Source: an uncultured Clostridia bacterium
Lineage (GTDB): Bacteria; Bacillota; Clostridia; Peptostreptococcales; Anaerovoracaceae
DNA: 64,000 nt
Direction of reading: 5' to 3'
Assembly: GCA_944383465.1 (NCBI GenBank)
Contig: CALWPQ010000008.1
Location: forward strand, 33,490-97,489
This document shows positions 1 through 8,767 of this stretch, one piece after another. The notes under the pieces were generated by a model. That model was given only the letters and a program-made list of their open reading frames with translations, searched no databases and had not been told where the DNA came from. Made by a program: the position numbers and the translations under genes. Position 1 is the first letter of the stretch. The number at the start of each line of letters is the position of its first letter.

Positions 1-529
1 CCTCGGTACCGAAGATGCTGTGCATAATGCGGTCGATTACGCCTCCGTGGCATATCACGATGGAAACTGCGTCGAGACCGCTGTGCCGGTGCGAAAGTTC
101 TTTGAGTCTGTGAAATCCGAGGAGCTTGTTCCAGCCGAGAAGAACGCGTTTTTCAAACATATTGCGGCTTTCGCCTTCGGGTATCACATAATCGTTGGTC
201 GTGTCGTTGTGAAATAGAGGGAATTCGGGCATTTTAACCAGTTCTTCGTAGGTCTTACCTTCGAAAATCCCAAAATTATACTCTCTGAATTCTTCTATTA
301 CCCTGTGGGGTACTTTGCCGTAGATGGTTTCAAGAGTCTGCTCGGTGCGCAGCATTCCCGAGGTATATATATCGGCGTCTTCCGGGCTTGGATATATGCC
401 TTCATCTTTCAGTTTTTCAAGCTTTTCTATGCCTTCGGGCACGAGCGGAACATCGAGAGCACCGTAGTACCAATCGCCGACATTTCCGGATGTAGTGCTG
501 TGTCGTATAAGATATATTGTTGAATTCAT
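1..529 (-). CDS. Histidine phosphatase family protein (partial, 3' end beyond window)
   Basis: Phosphoglycerate-mutase-like phosphatase of the histidine phosphatase superfamily, which forms a phosphohistidine intermediate. The start at 529 is preceded by a strong GGGAGG ribosome site. The N-terminus reads MNSTIYLIRHSTTSGN, where RHSTT replaces the usual RHGET, and His9 or so is the expected nucleophile. A later VICHGG segment carries the second conserved histidine. About 176 residues are visible and the C-terminus lies left of position 1. The substrate cannot be told; cobalamin-pathway phosphatases and broad-specificity YhfR-like enzymes share this fold. It is transcribed away from the EamA gene. 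Confidence 0.85.
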   Translation of the reverse strand, partial: MNSTIYLIRHSTTSGNVGDWYYGALDVPLVPEGIEKLEKLKDEGIYPSPEDADIYTSGMLRTEQTLETIYGKVPHRVIEEFREYNFGIFEGKTYEELVKMPEFPLFHNDTTNDYVIPEGESRNMFEKRVLLGWNKLLGFHRLKELSHRHSGLDAVSIVICHGGVIDRIMHSIFGTE

Positions 530-831
530 AGCTTAATCCTCCCTTACCGATTTTGCTGTCCTCTTTTTTATATACGGACTTTGTTTAAAATATTCTACCA
601 TACTGCGTAAAAAATTGCTACCTGTTATATGCGTCTTGGAGGCGGTTTAGAGTGCGTATGAAAATTCCGTATATATAATATGTTGAGACTTGGCAAATCG
701 GGGAAAAAATTATATAATTATATAGTTAATGCTTTGGGGCACAAAGTCGAATTATGGTTGTACACGTGTTAATGACAGCACTTTGTAAAATGCAAAATCA
801 GAAAGTATAGTTAGTATTGGAGAAACATAGT
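530..831. other. Intergenic region between divergent genes
   Basis: This 302-base gap separates the minus-strand phosphatase from the plus-strand transporter. It holds a clear + strand promoter at 690-718. No convincing minus-strand promoter stands out; the best candidate is a weak TAGAAT -10 near 590. No small gene or RNA element is recognised. Confidence 0.6.
690..718 (+). promoter_or_regulatory. Sigma-A-like promoter for the EamA transporter
   Basis: TTGGCA (690-695), a 17-base spacer and a perfect TATAAT (713-718). The predicted transcript begins near 725 and has a leader of about 105 bases. Confidence 0.7.
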
Positions 832-1767
832 ATGAGTCTGAAAATGAGATCGAATATAATGCTTTTTATTACGGCTTTTATATGGGGAACGGCATTTGTG
901 GCACAAAAGTCGGGTATGGATTATGTGGAGCCGTTTACATTTAATGGAATAAGGACGCTTATCGGCGCTGTAGTGTTGACGCCTGTTATAATTGTGATGG
1001 ACAGGCAGAAAAAAAGCAGCGCCGCGTCACCAGACGGGAGCAGTGCCTATGTTGAAAATGAGGCAAGAGCAAATGGCGGGCGCAAGTGGCTTTTGCTTGG
1101 CGGACTTTGCTGCGGAACAGTGCTTTTTATCGGCGGTTCGCTGCAGCAGGTTGCTTTGCAGACGACATCAGCGGGTAAAGCGGGTTTTATAACGGCGCTT
1201 TACATCGTGCTTGTGCCGGTGCTGGGATTGTTTATGAAGAAAAAGGTGCGTCAGATAGTGTGGTTTTGCGTGGCGGCAAGCGCGGTAGGTCTATTTTTGC
1301 TGTGTGTGCCCAAAGGCGAGCATTTAAGCGGTATCGGCTTCGGTGAGGTACTTTTGTTTATTTCGTCGGTATGGTTTGCGGTACATATTCTTGTAATAGA
1401 TTATTTTGTGGAAAAGGTGGATGGCGTGAAGCTGTCGCAGATGCAGTTTATCGTGTGCGGGATTTTTTCGTTGATTGTGATGTTTTTGTTTGAAAATCCG
1501 AGTATGGAAGCGATACTGAGCTGTTGGTTTCCGATTCTTTATACGGGTATGTTTTCGCAGGGAATAGCTTATACATTTCAGGTGGTGGCGCAGAAGCACG
1601 CGGATCCGACAAGCGCATCGCTCATTTTATCGCTGGAGTCGGTATTTTCAGTGGTTGCGGGTGCAATAATACTGCATGAGATGATGTCAGGACGTGAAAT
1701 TATTGGTTGTATTTTGATGTTTGCAGCGATTATTGTAGCACAGCTGCCGGAGAGTAAAGCGGAATAG
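832..1767 (+). CDS. EamA/DMT family transporter
   Basis: Integral membrane protein of the drug/metabolite transporter superfamily, predicted to export or import a small metabolite. The protein is 311 residues with about ten hydrophobic segments arranged as two EamA repeats, the family's usual size. Typical signatures are FIWGTAFVAQK near the N-terminus and LSLESVFSVVAGAIIL in the last third. The start at ATG 832 is chosen because GGAG at 819-822 gives good spacing; an upstream TTG at 817 would overlap that site. A hydrophilic stretch after the second helix (about residues 60-85) is longer than usual. It ends 12 bases before larE, so the two are probably cotranscribed. The substrate is unknown. 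Confidence 0.85.
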   Translation: MSLKMRSNIMLFITAFIWGTAFVAQKSGMDYVEPFTFNGIRTLIGAVVLTPVIIVMDRQKKSSAASPDGSSAYVENEARANGGRKWLLLGGLCCGTVLFIGGSLQQVALQTTSAGKAGFITALYIVLVPVLGLFMKKKVRQIVWFCVAASAVGLFLLCVPKGEHLSGIGFGEVLLFISSVWFAVHILVIDYFVEKVDGVKLSQMQFIVCGIFSLIVMFLFENPSMEAILSCWFPILYTGMFSQGIAYTFQVVAQKHADPTSASLILSLESVFSVVAGAIILHEMMSGREIIGCILMFAAIIVAQLPESKAE

Positions 1768-1779
1768 GGAATAGGGATT

Positions 1780-2640
1780 ATGGATAAGATTGCTGAGCTT
1801 AAGAGAATACTTATGGAATGCGGAAAAGTGGCGGCAGCGTTTTCGGGCGGAGTGGACAGTACTTTTCTTTTGTGTTTTGCAAGCGAGGTGCTGGGAAGCG
1901 AAAATGTCATAGCGGTAACGGCCGTTGCTTCTAATTTTGCGCCGGATGAGATAGATTATGCCCAAAAGATGGCGGCGGAGCTTGGAGTGAGGCATATTTG
2001 TGTAGAAGCAGAGCTGCCGGAGCTGTTTCGTGTGAATCCGCCGGATAGATGCTATTACTGCAAGAAGGCGGTGTTTACGGCGCTTATAGAGCAAGTAGCT
2101 GCTGAAACAGGCGCGGATGTAAAAAATTGCTGCGGGATGAAGGCCGGGCAGGAGCAATTGGGAGAAGCCGCGGACGGCTTTGTGTTCTGTGACGGAACGA
2201 ATCTCGACGATGCGGATGACTACAGGCCGGGAAGCCGTGCGGCGGCGGAGCTTGGAGTGCGAAGCCCGCTTCGTGAGGCAAAGCTGACGAAGAGCGAGAT
2301 CCGTGAAGAGCTGAAAAAATTGGGCGTTAGCATTTGGGACAAGCCTGCGTTTGCGTGTCTGGCATCGAGGATTCCTTATGGGAAAAGAATTACGGATGAG
2401 ATGCTTAATGCGGTTTACGAAATAGAAAAAATGCTGAGAGATAAGGGCTATACGCAGGTGCGCGCGCGCCTGCACGACGAAGTCGTGCGGCTCGAGCTGC
2501 TGCCCGCTGAAATGCAGCAGCTCGCAGCCGACAGGGCCCTTTGCGAGGTTCTGTCGGTGCGCGCGCGGGAACTCGGCTTTGCATATACCGCTCTTGATAT
2601 CTGCGGATATAAAATGGGCTCGCTGAACAGAGCTCTGTAG
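1780..2640 (+). CDS. larE: ATP-dependent sacrificial sulfur transferase LarE
   Basis: LarE inserts sulfur into pyridinium biscarboxylic acid mononucleotide to build the nickel-pincer cofactor of lactate racemase and related enzymes. The 286-residue protein has the PP-loop SGGVDST at residues 22-28 for ATP pyrophosphatase chemistry, and the family segment NPPDRCYYCKK at 86-96. Cys192 lies in ACLASRIPYG and matches, by motif, the region of the cysteine that donates its sulfur in the Lactobacillus plantarum enzyme (inferred). Residues about 105-135 are an expanded, Cys-containing stretch before the VFCDGTN motif. No larA, larB or larC is visible, so the rest of the pathway must lie elsewhere. 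It follows the EamA gene by 12 bases. Confidence 0.88.
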   Translation: MDKIAELKRILMECGKVAAAFSGGVDSTFLLCFASEVLGSENVIAVTAVASNFAPDEIDYAQKMAAELGVRHICVEAELPELFRVNPPDRCYYCKKAVFTALIEQVAAETGADVKNCCGMKAGQEQLGEAADGFVFCDGTNLDDADDYRPGSRAAAELGVRSPLREAKLTKSEIREELKKLGVSIWDKPAFACLASRIPYGKRITDEMLNAVYEIEKMLRDKGYTQVRARLHDEVVRLELLPAEMQQLAADRALCEVLSVRARELGFAYTALDICGYKMGSLNRAL

Positions 2641-2965
2641 CTGGCGCCGCATCTTGAGGCGGCACCGCACATTGTTTCGCAGGGCAAGGAACAATGCACT
2701 GCACGGCAGCTTAAAGTGCGGCATTGTAAAGCCAATATGCTGTTGGCAGATTATGAATGCAGTCAATGAAGTCAATGCAGTCTTGTCAAAGCAACAACCT
2801 TTAATGCGGACTCAAGTGCAGTCAGGCAAAGCCAGTGAACGCGCTGCAAAGAGTTATGAATCGTTCATCGCAAATAGGCGATGGCAAGAAAACTGCATTC
2901 TTTGCAGGATGCTTTTACAAAAAGCAAGAGCCTTGGTGCTGAATATAAAAACAGGAGAACGATAA
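2641..2965. other. Hairpin-rich intergenic region upstream of the MBOAT gene
   Basis: A 325-base gap with no convincing gene. It holds several short perfect inverted repeats: CATTGTT/AACAATG (2670-2676 with 2690-2696), GCCAA/TTGGC (2731-2735 with 2743-2747) and CATCGC/GCGATG (2866-2871 with 2878-2883). TGCAGTC occurs three times, at 2758, 2776 and 2817. A 103-codon frame runs through the gap, but it has no ribosome site and no recognisable family. The ribosome site for the next gene, ACAGGAG, is at the right end. Confidence 0.5.
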
Positions 2966-4393
2966 ATGCTTTTTTCATCACTTATATTTATAGTAGTCTT
3001 TTTGCCATGTGTACTTATAATTTATTACGGTCCTCTGCGCCGGAGGCGCGGTATGCAAAATGTATTTCTGCTGCTCGCAAGTCTCGGCTTTTATGCATGG
3101 GGAGAGCCTTGGTTTGTGCTCATAATGCTTGCGTCGATAGTGGGCAATTGGATTTTTGGTATGCTGGTAGATAAGGCGCGGACAAGCAAGGCAAAATCGC
3201 GGGCGGTTATTTTAATAATGCTCGCTTTCAACATTGCGATTATCTTTGTTTTTAAATATTTGATGTTCACGCTGAAAACCATAAATGCAATTGCGGGTAC
3301 AGATATAAGCGTGCCGCAGATAGCGCTGCCGATAGGCATCTCGTTTTTTACATTTCAGGCGATTTCCTATGTAATAGATGTGTACAGAGAAAAAGGCGAG
3401 ATGCAGAAAAACCTGCTCAATGTCGGACTTTATATCGCATTTTTCCCGCAGCTTATAGCAGGGCCAATAGTGCGTTATGAGACGATATCAGATCAGATAA
3501 TGGGAAGACGCGAGTCGTACGAAGATTTTTCGCGCGGCGTGTGCCGTTTTATTGTCGGGCTTTCCAAGAAAGTATTGCTTGCAAATAATTTTGCCGTGGT
3601 AGCGGATCAGAGTTTTGCCTTTTCCGCGGCGGATAACTGCTCCGTTGCTTTTGCGTGGCTTGGTGCGATAGCCTATACGCTGCAAATATATTTTGATTTT
3701 TCCGGGTACTCGGATATGGCTATCGGACTTGGCGCAATGTTTGGCTTTCATTTTCCTGAAAACTTTAACTATCCTTATATATCAAAATCAGTTGCGGAAT
3801 TTTGGCGCCGCTGGCACATTTCGCTCGGCAGCTGGTTTCGCGATTATGTATACTTTCCGCTTGGCGGAAGCCGCGTCAAAAGCAAAGCGCGCCTTGTCTT
3901 TAACCTCTTTATCGTATGGCTGCTGACGGGCATATGGCACGGCGCTAACTTCACGTTCATAGCGTGGGGGCTCATATATTTTGTGCTGATTTCTCTCGAA
4001 AAACTTACAAATTTTGAAAAACGCAATGTTAACTCTGCGGTAAGATATATATACACAATGTTCTTCGTCGTTATCGGCTGGGTGTTTTTCCGCGCGGACA
4101 GCATCGCAGAGGGCATTGGCTTTGTCGGAAAAATGTTCGGCGCGGGAGCATCGGGGCTTACAGATGCCAATTTCACTGTATTTATGAAAGAAAACATCTG
4201 GTATTTTATATTAGGCATCGTTTTTTCAACGCCGATTGCCAAAAAACTTGGAGAATATGTGTCAGAGAAAACGGGCGGCTCAAATCCGCTCATTACCGTG
4301 CTCTACAGCGTGTGTCTTACGGCAGGGATGCTGGTATCGCTTTCGTATTTGATTAAAGGCGCGTATAATCCGTTTATATACTTTAACTTTTAG
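2966..4393 (+). CDS. MBOAT family O-acyltransferase (AlgI/DltB-like)
   Basis: Polytopic membrane protein of 475 residues that is expected to move an acyl group, usually acetyl, across the membrane to a surface polysaccharide or cell-wall polymer. About eleven hydrophobic segments are seen. The family signature is present: EFWRRWHISLGSWFRDYVYF in the middle, followed by GIWHGANFTF, which contains the conserved histidine thought to be catalytic. Length and architecture match AlgI/PatA-type members. The next gene, 17 bases downstream, encodes a DHHW/AlgJ-like partner, and such pairs are the normal arrangement for O-acetylation machines. The acceptor polymer cannot be deduced. Confidence 0.92.
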   Translation: MLFSSLIFIVVFLPCVLIIYYGPLRRRRGMQNVFLLLASLGFYAWGEPWFVLIMLASIVGNWIFGMLVDKARTSKAKSRAVILIMLAFNIAIIFVFKYLMFTLKTINAIAGTDISVPQIALPIGISFFTFQAISYVIDVYREKGEMQKNLLNVGLYIAFFPQLIAGPIVRYETISDQIMGRRESYEDFSRGVCRFIVGLSKKVLLANNFAVVADQSFAFSAADNCSVAFAWLGAIAYTLQIYFDFSGYSDMAIGLGAMFGFHFPENFNYPYISKSVAEFWRRWHISLGSWFRDYVYFPLGGSRVKSKARLVFNLFIVWLLTGIWHGANFTFIAWGLIYFVLISLEKLTNFEKRNVNSAVRYIYTMFFVVIGWVFFRADSIAEGIGFVGKMFGAGASGLTDANFTVFMKENIWYFILGIVFSTPIAKKLGEYVSEKTGGSNPLITVLYSVCLTAGMLVSLSYLIKGAYNPFIYFNF

Positions 4394-4410
4394 AGAGGAG
4401 GCGCGGCAAA

Positions 4411-5652
4411 ATGAGTAAAATTAAAAAGATGCTTAAAAATCATACTAAAGAAAAAATCACTGCGCTGGTATTTCTCGTAATTATATTTGGGATGTTCATT
4501 GGAATGATGTTTAATTTTACAGCTGTAGGCGCTAGCTTTATAACTTCTTACAGGACTGATGTGCCGACAGGCGCGCCGTACCTCGAGCGCATAAAGGGCG
4601 CAATCAGCGCGGCGGAAAATGCGGTAAATGAAGGCGCTTTTCAGAGGCAGAAATATATCGAGCTCTACGGACTGTCACAGCTCATGATGAACAAAAAAGT
4701 GATAACGGACTACAATTACGGCTCGCTTTATAAGACGACATACGGACAGATAACATTTGCGGGCATCGAGCGTTATGTCGACGACTCGTGCGGTGCTACT
4801 TATGATCTTGTAAACAATCTTATTGCAAATGATATCGACTTTATTTATATACAGCTGCCGTTTAAAATACCGCCTGCGAGATATGGTGGTGACGCGCAGC
4901 TGCCGGCAAATGTCAAGGATTACGCAAACGACAACGCGGACAAATTTGTGGCGTCGCTCAATCAGGCATCGGTAAAAACATATGATCTCCGCGACGATTT
5001 TTGGCAGTCAGGTATGACGCAGAATGAGCTTTTTTTCAATACCGACCACCACTGGAGCATACAGGGTGCTTTTTTAGCGACCGGGCTCATTGCAAATTAT
5101 CTCAACGAAAATTACGATATGCAGATCCCGGAAGGCCTCTATACTGAAGAAAATTTCAACTTTGAAACTTATGAAAATTCATATATCGGCTCTATGGGAA
5201 GGCGAGTAGGCAGAATATACGGCGGTATAGATGATTTTACGCTGATTAAACCTAATTTCGATACCGATTATACAGTTCGCCATATCGAGGGGAATGAGCC
5301 GCAGGAATTTAAGGGAAGCTTTGAAGAGGCCGTGCTGGAAACAGATTATATTACCGATCCTGACCCGACAACAAACCGCTATGCCGTATATCACGGCGAT
5401 TATAGAGAGCTGCACTTTATAAACCATCTGGCGCAGAATGACAAAAAAATCCTGATTATAAAGGACTCGTTTTCGCTCCCTGTCTACAGCTTTTTATCGC
5501 TGGGCATAAAGGAGGTACGCGCAATAGATATGCGCCTTTTTGACGAAAATGTTGTTGAGTATGCAGCCGCATATAATCCGGATCTCGTAATCCTTATGTA
5601 TAATGCAGACAGCTTCGCGCCGCCTATGTTTGATTTTCACCTTAGTGAGTAA
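4411..5652 (+). CDS. DHHW family (AlgJ/AlgX-like) surface acyltransferase partner
   Basis: Predicted membrane-anchored extracytoplasmic protein of 413 residues. One transmembrane segment (about residues 16-38) follows a basic N-terminus, and the rest faces outside. The SGNH-like signature NTDHHWSIQGAF appears around residue 210. A second motif, IIKDSFSLPVYSF, near residue 350 carries the presumed catalytic serine. These are the two motifs of DHHW/AlgX-type enzymes that accept acyl groups from an MBOAT partner and place them on a polysaccharide. It starts 17 bases after the MBOAT gene with a GAGAGGAGG ribosome site and is surely in the same operon. No strong terminator is seen before the next promoter. 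Confidence 0.85.
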   Translation: MSKIKKMLKNHTKEKITALVFLVIIFGMFIGMMFNFTAVGASFITSYRTDVPTGAPYLERIKGAISAAENAVNEGAFQRQKYIELYGLSQLMMNKKVITDYNYGSLYKTTYGQITFAGIERYVDDSCGATYDLVNNLIANDIDFIYIQLPFKIPPARYGGDAQLPANVKDYANDNADKFVASLNQASVKTYDLRDDFWQSGMTQNELFFNTDHHWSIQGAFLATGLIANYLNENYDMQIPEGLYTEENFNFETYENSYIGSMGRRVGRIYGGIDDFTLIKPNFDTDYTVRHIEGNEPQEFKGSFEEAVLETDYITDPDPTTNRYAVYHGDYRELHFINHLAQNDKKILIIKDSFSLPVYSFLSLGIKEVRAIDMRLFDENVVEYAAAYNPDLVILMYNADSFAPPMFDFHLSE

Positions 5653-5775
5653 AATAGCTGGAAAACCGGGCACGGAATCTGTTTGGGGTATATTTTCATT
5701 TTCTTGTTACAGTATGGTTTTGTGAAGCATAACAAAAAAACACGGGCAATATGTTTGGAAAGCACAAAAAACATG

Positions 5776-5804
5776 TTGATATATGCGCAAAAATTTATTA
5801 TACT
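5776..5804 (+). promoter_or_regulatory. Sigma-A-like promoter for aspartate kinase
   Basis: TTGATA (5776-5781), 17-base spacer, TATACT (5799-5804). The predicted leader is about 130 bases long and appears structured (ACTGCG 5848-5853 can pair with CGCAGT 5913-5918). Confidence 0.75.
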
Positions 5805-5941
5805 ATAGCATATGCGTGTGAAAAAGACAGGTAAAAGTTTATTGCACACTGCGCTTTCGCGGAACGGATATTATATAGAAAAAATATTATATAACAGGGG
5901 GCATTTGGCCCTCGCAGTCAAAGAAACGAGGTAGAAACAAA

Positions 5942-7252
5942 ATGGGACTAAAAGTAGCAAAGTTTGGAGGTTCATCGCTTGCGGACGGAATACAGCTTAT
6001 TAAAACGAAAAATATCATAACTGCCGACCCCGCAAGAAAATATATAGTGGTATCGGCTCCAGGCAAGCGTTATGAAGGAGATGTAAAGGTAACGGATTTG
6101 CTTTATTTATGCAAAGCTCACATAGAAAACAACCTGCCGTATGAGCAGGTATTTCAGGTAATCTGTGACAGATATATGGCGATGGCTATAAATTTGGGTG
6201 TAACGGTTGACATATTTCCGGAGTTTGAGAAGATAAGACAAAATCTGCAAAAAGGAGCATCGTCCGACTATATAGCGAGCCGCGGTGAATACTTAAATGC
6301 AAGAGTGATAGCTGCGTTTCTCGGGTATGACTTTGTCGATACCGAGGGTCTTATAAAATTCGACGCCAAGGGCAGGCTGTTAACCGAAGAGACTAACGAG
6401 GCGCTGGCTAAGGAGCTTAAAAATCATGAGAGTGCAGTGCTGCCAGGATTTTACGGTACTACGCCGGACGGTAAAATCAAGACCTTTTCAAGAGGCGGCT
6501 CAGACATTACGGGCGCGCTCGTTGCAAGAGCAGTGAACGCAGATGTATACGAAAACTGGACGGATGTTTCGGGTTTCCTTATGGCAGATCCGAGAATTGT
6601 AGCAAATGCAAAGCCGATATCGAGAATTTCGTATAAGGAGCTCAGAGAGCTTTCATATATGGGAGCCTCGGTACTTCACGAAGATGCAATTTATCCGGCG
6701 AGACTCGCCAATATTCCTATCAATATAAGGAACACAAATTTGCCTGAAGATCCGGGAACAATGATAACGGATACTGCGGAGCACGGTGATCAGATAATTA
6801 CCGGCATAGCGGGGACAAAGGATTTTGATGTAATTGCTATATATAAAAATATGATGGCTTCGGAAAAGGGTTTTCTCCGCAAGCTGCTCACGATTCTCGA
6901 AGATTTTGATGTGAATGTAGAGCACATTCCGTCCGGAATAGATAACATTTCGCTTGTCGTAAATAAGAAAGATATAGAAGGAAAAATTGACGATATAGTC
7001 GATGAAATCAGAAGAAAACTCGCCCCTGATACGATAGAGGTGTTTGAGGAAATGGCGCTTATCGCAACAGTTGGGCACGGTATGTCGGCAAGACAGGGCA
7101 CTTCCGCCAAGCTCTTTACAGCGCTCGCGGAAGCCGGGGTAAATATCAGAATGATAGATCAGGGCGCATCTGAAATTAACATTATTATCGGTGTTGTTAA
7201 CAGTGACTTTGAAAAGGCGATAAGAGTGATTTATAACGCGTTTGTAGAATAG
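5942..7252 (+). CDS. Aspartate kinase
   Basis: Catalyses ATP-dependent phosphorylation of L-aspartate, the first step to lysine, threonine, methionine and diaminopimelate. The 436-residue protein begins with the signature VAKFGGSSLADG. It has the amino-acid-kinase segments FSRGGSDITGALVA and the WTDVSGFLMADPR motif in the catalytic domain (to about residue 285). Two ACT domains follow in the C-terminal third and should bind an allosteric amino acid. It is monofunctional, with no homoserine dehydrogenase fusion, and has the short length common in Clostridia. It is a single-gene unit, between its own promoter at 5776 and a strong terminator at 7269. Which end product controls it is unknown. Confidence 0.93.
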   Translation: MGLKVAKFGGSSLADGIQLIKTKNIITADPARKYIVVSAPGKRYEGDVKVTDLLYLCKAHIENNLPYEQVFQVICDRYMAMAINLGVTVDIFPEFEKIRQNLQKGASSDYIASRGEYLNARVIAAFLGYDFVDTEGLIKFDAKGRLLTEETNEALAKELKNHESAVLPGFYGTTPDGKIKTFSRGGSDITGALVARAVNADVYENWTDVSGFLMADPRIVANAKPISRISYKELRELSYMGASVLHEDAIYPARLANIPINIRNTNLPEDPGTMITDTAEHGDQIITGIAGTKDFDVIAIYKNMMASEKGFLRKLLTILEDFDVNVEHIPSGIDNISLVVNKKDIEGKIDDIVDEIRRKLAPDTIEVFEEMALIATVGHGMSARQGTSAKLFTALAEAGVNIRMIDQGASEINIIIGVVNSDFEKAIRVIYNAFVE

Positions 7253-7268
7253 TGAAAAAATAAGTTAT

Positions 7269-7308
7269 AAAAGCGCAGACTTACAATTTGGAAAGTCTGC
7301 GCTTTTTT
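7269..7308 (+). terminator. Intrinsic terminator after aspartate kinase
   Basis: A perfect 14-base-pair stem (7269-7282 with 7293-7306) containing AGCGCAGACTT, a 10-base loop and a run of T. Confidence 0.92.
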
Positions 7309-7371
7309 GCTTCTAATTGTTATAAAATTACATTTAAACCTGCTTTTTATGCTTTTTATATGCTTTTAACT

Positions 7372-7399
7372 TTGCATTTTGTGTAAAATGCGGTATACT
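7372..7399 (+). promoter_or_regulatory. Promoter for the CNNM/CBS protein
   Basis: TTGCAT (7372-7377), 16-base spacer, TATACT (7394-7399). Its position rules out translation from the upstream TTG at 7379 and supports the start at 7448. Confidence 0.65.
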
Positions 7400-7447
7400 A
7401 TTATATTGAAAATTTATTTTTATTTGCAGAGGGGGAATGTTTTCCTG

Positions 7448-8725
7448 ATGGGCAGTCATAGTATATGGTCTGTTATAGCAATAGTTGTTCTCGTGATAAT
7501 GTCTGCATATTTTTCCGCAACGGAAACGGCATTTACGTCGCTGAACAGAATAAGAGTGAAGAATATGGCTGGCGAAGGCAATAAAAAAGCCAAGCTCGTT
7601 ATGAAGCTGTCAGATGAGTATGATAAGCTGCTCTCGGCAATACTTATCGGCAATAACATAGTGAATATTGCAATGACTGCAATTGCAACAGTGCTTTTTG
7701 TAGGCATTTACGGTGCATATGTAGGAGCAACCGCAGCCACTGTAGTAATTACGATAGTGGTGCTCATATTTGGGGAGATAACGCCAAAGAATGTAGCCAA
7801 GGAAAAGCCGGAAAAATTTGCGATGTTTTCAGCGCGCATAATACATTTTTTTATGATACTTTTGACGCCTTTAATCGTGATATTTTCTGGCTGGAAGAAG
7901 CTTATATCAAAATTGTTCAAGCTCGATTACGACAATGTTATTACGGAAGAAGAGCTGATAACTATAGTGGAAGAGGCGGAAACAGAAGGCGGCATTGGAG
8001 AGGAGCAGTCGGAGCTTATACAAAATGCCATCGAATTCAACGACCTTGACGCGTGGGATGTGCTCACGCCGAGAGTGGACCTCGTGGCAATAGATGTTTC
8101 AACGCCGGAGAAGGAGATTGCGGAGCTTTTCAGAAAGACGGGCTTTTCAAGGCTGCCTGTATATGAAGATGAAATAGACAATATCCTCGGCGTGCTCAAT
8201 CAAAAGGATTTTCACAATGAAATATATGGTACGAAGAAGAAAGTCAGCGAATATATAAAGCAGGTAGTTTTTGTAGCGGGAACTATAAAAATATCGGTGC
8301 TGCTTAAAAAGATGCAGCAGGTGAAAACTCATATCGCAGTCGTTGTGGACGAGTACGGCGGTACAGAGGGTATCGTAACTATGGAAGACATCATCGAGGA
8401 GCTCGTCGGAGAAATTTATGATGAGCATGACATACAGGCAAGTCAGGATATAATTCAGCTGCGCGACGGCAGTTACCGCGTGCTTGGCTCTGCAAATATT
8501 GATAAAGTACTCGACTTTTTCGATGAAGAGGATGATGATATCGATGCTACGACAGTCAACGGCTTTATCGTTTCTGAGCTCGATAATCTTCCGCGGGCGG
8601 GCGATATGTTTACATATGAGACGGCAGGCAAAATATTTCACGTGCGTGTGACCAAAGCAGATGAGAAAAAAGCTCTTGAAGCCAATTTCATTATAGAAGA
8701 GAAACCGCAAGAAGAGGAAGAATAA
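7448..8725 (+). CDS. Hemolysin/CorC family protein (CNNM-CBS-CorC_HlyC)
   Basis: Membrane protein of 425 residues related to CNNM/MpfA magnesium exporters; older annotations call the family hemolysin. An N-terminal DUF21/CNNM domain with about four membrane segments contains AYFSATETAFTSLNR. It is followed by a tandem CBS domain pair (about residues 200-330, including the phrase DVLTPRVDLVAIDV and later VVDEYGGTEGIVTMEDIIEE). The C-terminal CorC_HlyC domain runs to the acidic tail. The start at 7448 is chosen because AGAGGGGG at 7428-7435 precedes it and the promoter lies at 7372-7399. secA follows 42 bases later with no terminator between, so the two may be cotranscribed. Magnesium transport is inferred from the family. 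Confidence 0.9.
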   Translation: MGSHSIWSVIAIVVLVIMSAYFSATETAFTSLNRIRVKNMAGEGNKKAKLVMKLSDEYDKLLSAILIGNNIVNIAMTAIATVLFVGIYGAYVGATAATVVITIVVLIFGEITPKNVAKEKPEKFAMFSARIIHFFMILLTPLIVIFSGWKKLISKLFKLDYDNVITEEELITIVEEAETEGGIGEEQSELIQNAIEFNDLDAWDVLTPRVDLVAIDVSTPEKEIAELFRKTGFSRLPVYEDEIDNILGVLNQKDFHNEIYGTKKKVSEYIKQVVFVAGTIKISVLLKKMQQVKTHIAVVVDEYGGTEGIVTMEDIIEELVGEIYDEHDIQASQDIIQLRDGSYRVLGSANIDKVLDFFDEEDDDIDATTVNGFIVSELDNLPRAGDMFTYETAGKIFHVRVTKADEKKALEANFIIEEKPQEEEE

Positions 8726-8767
8726 AATGCAAAAGAGTAAAGGGATTTGAAAGGAGAAATAAAAAAG

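Noticed and set aside
2654..2965. 103-codon frame upstream of the MBOAT gene
   Set aside because: It has no ribosome site, no recognisable family, a composition unlike its neighbours, and it lies in a stretch of hairpins.
5805..5941. Lysine riboswitch upstream of aspartate kinase
   Set aside because: The leader is too short and lacks the conserved AGAGG and related core motifs of that class.
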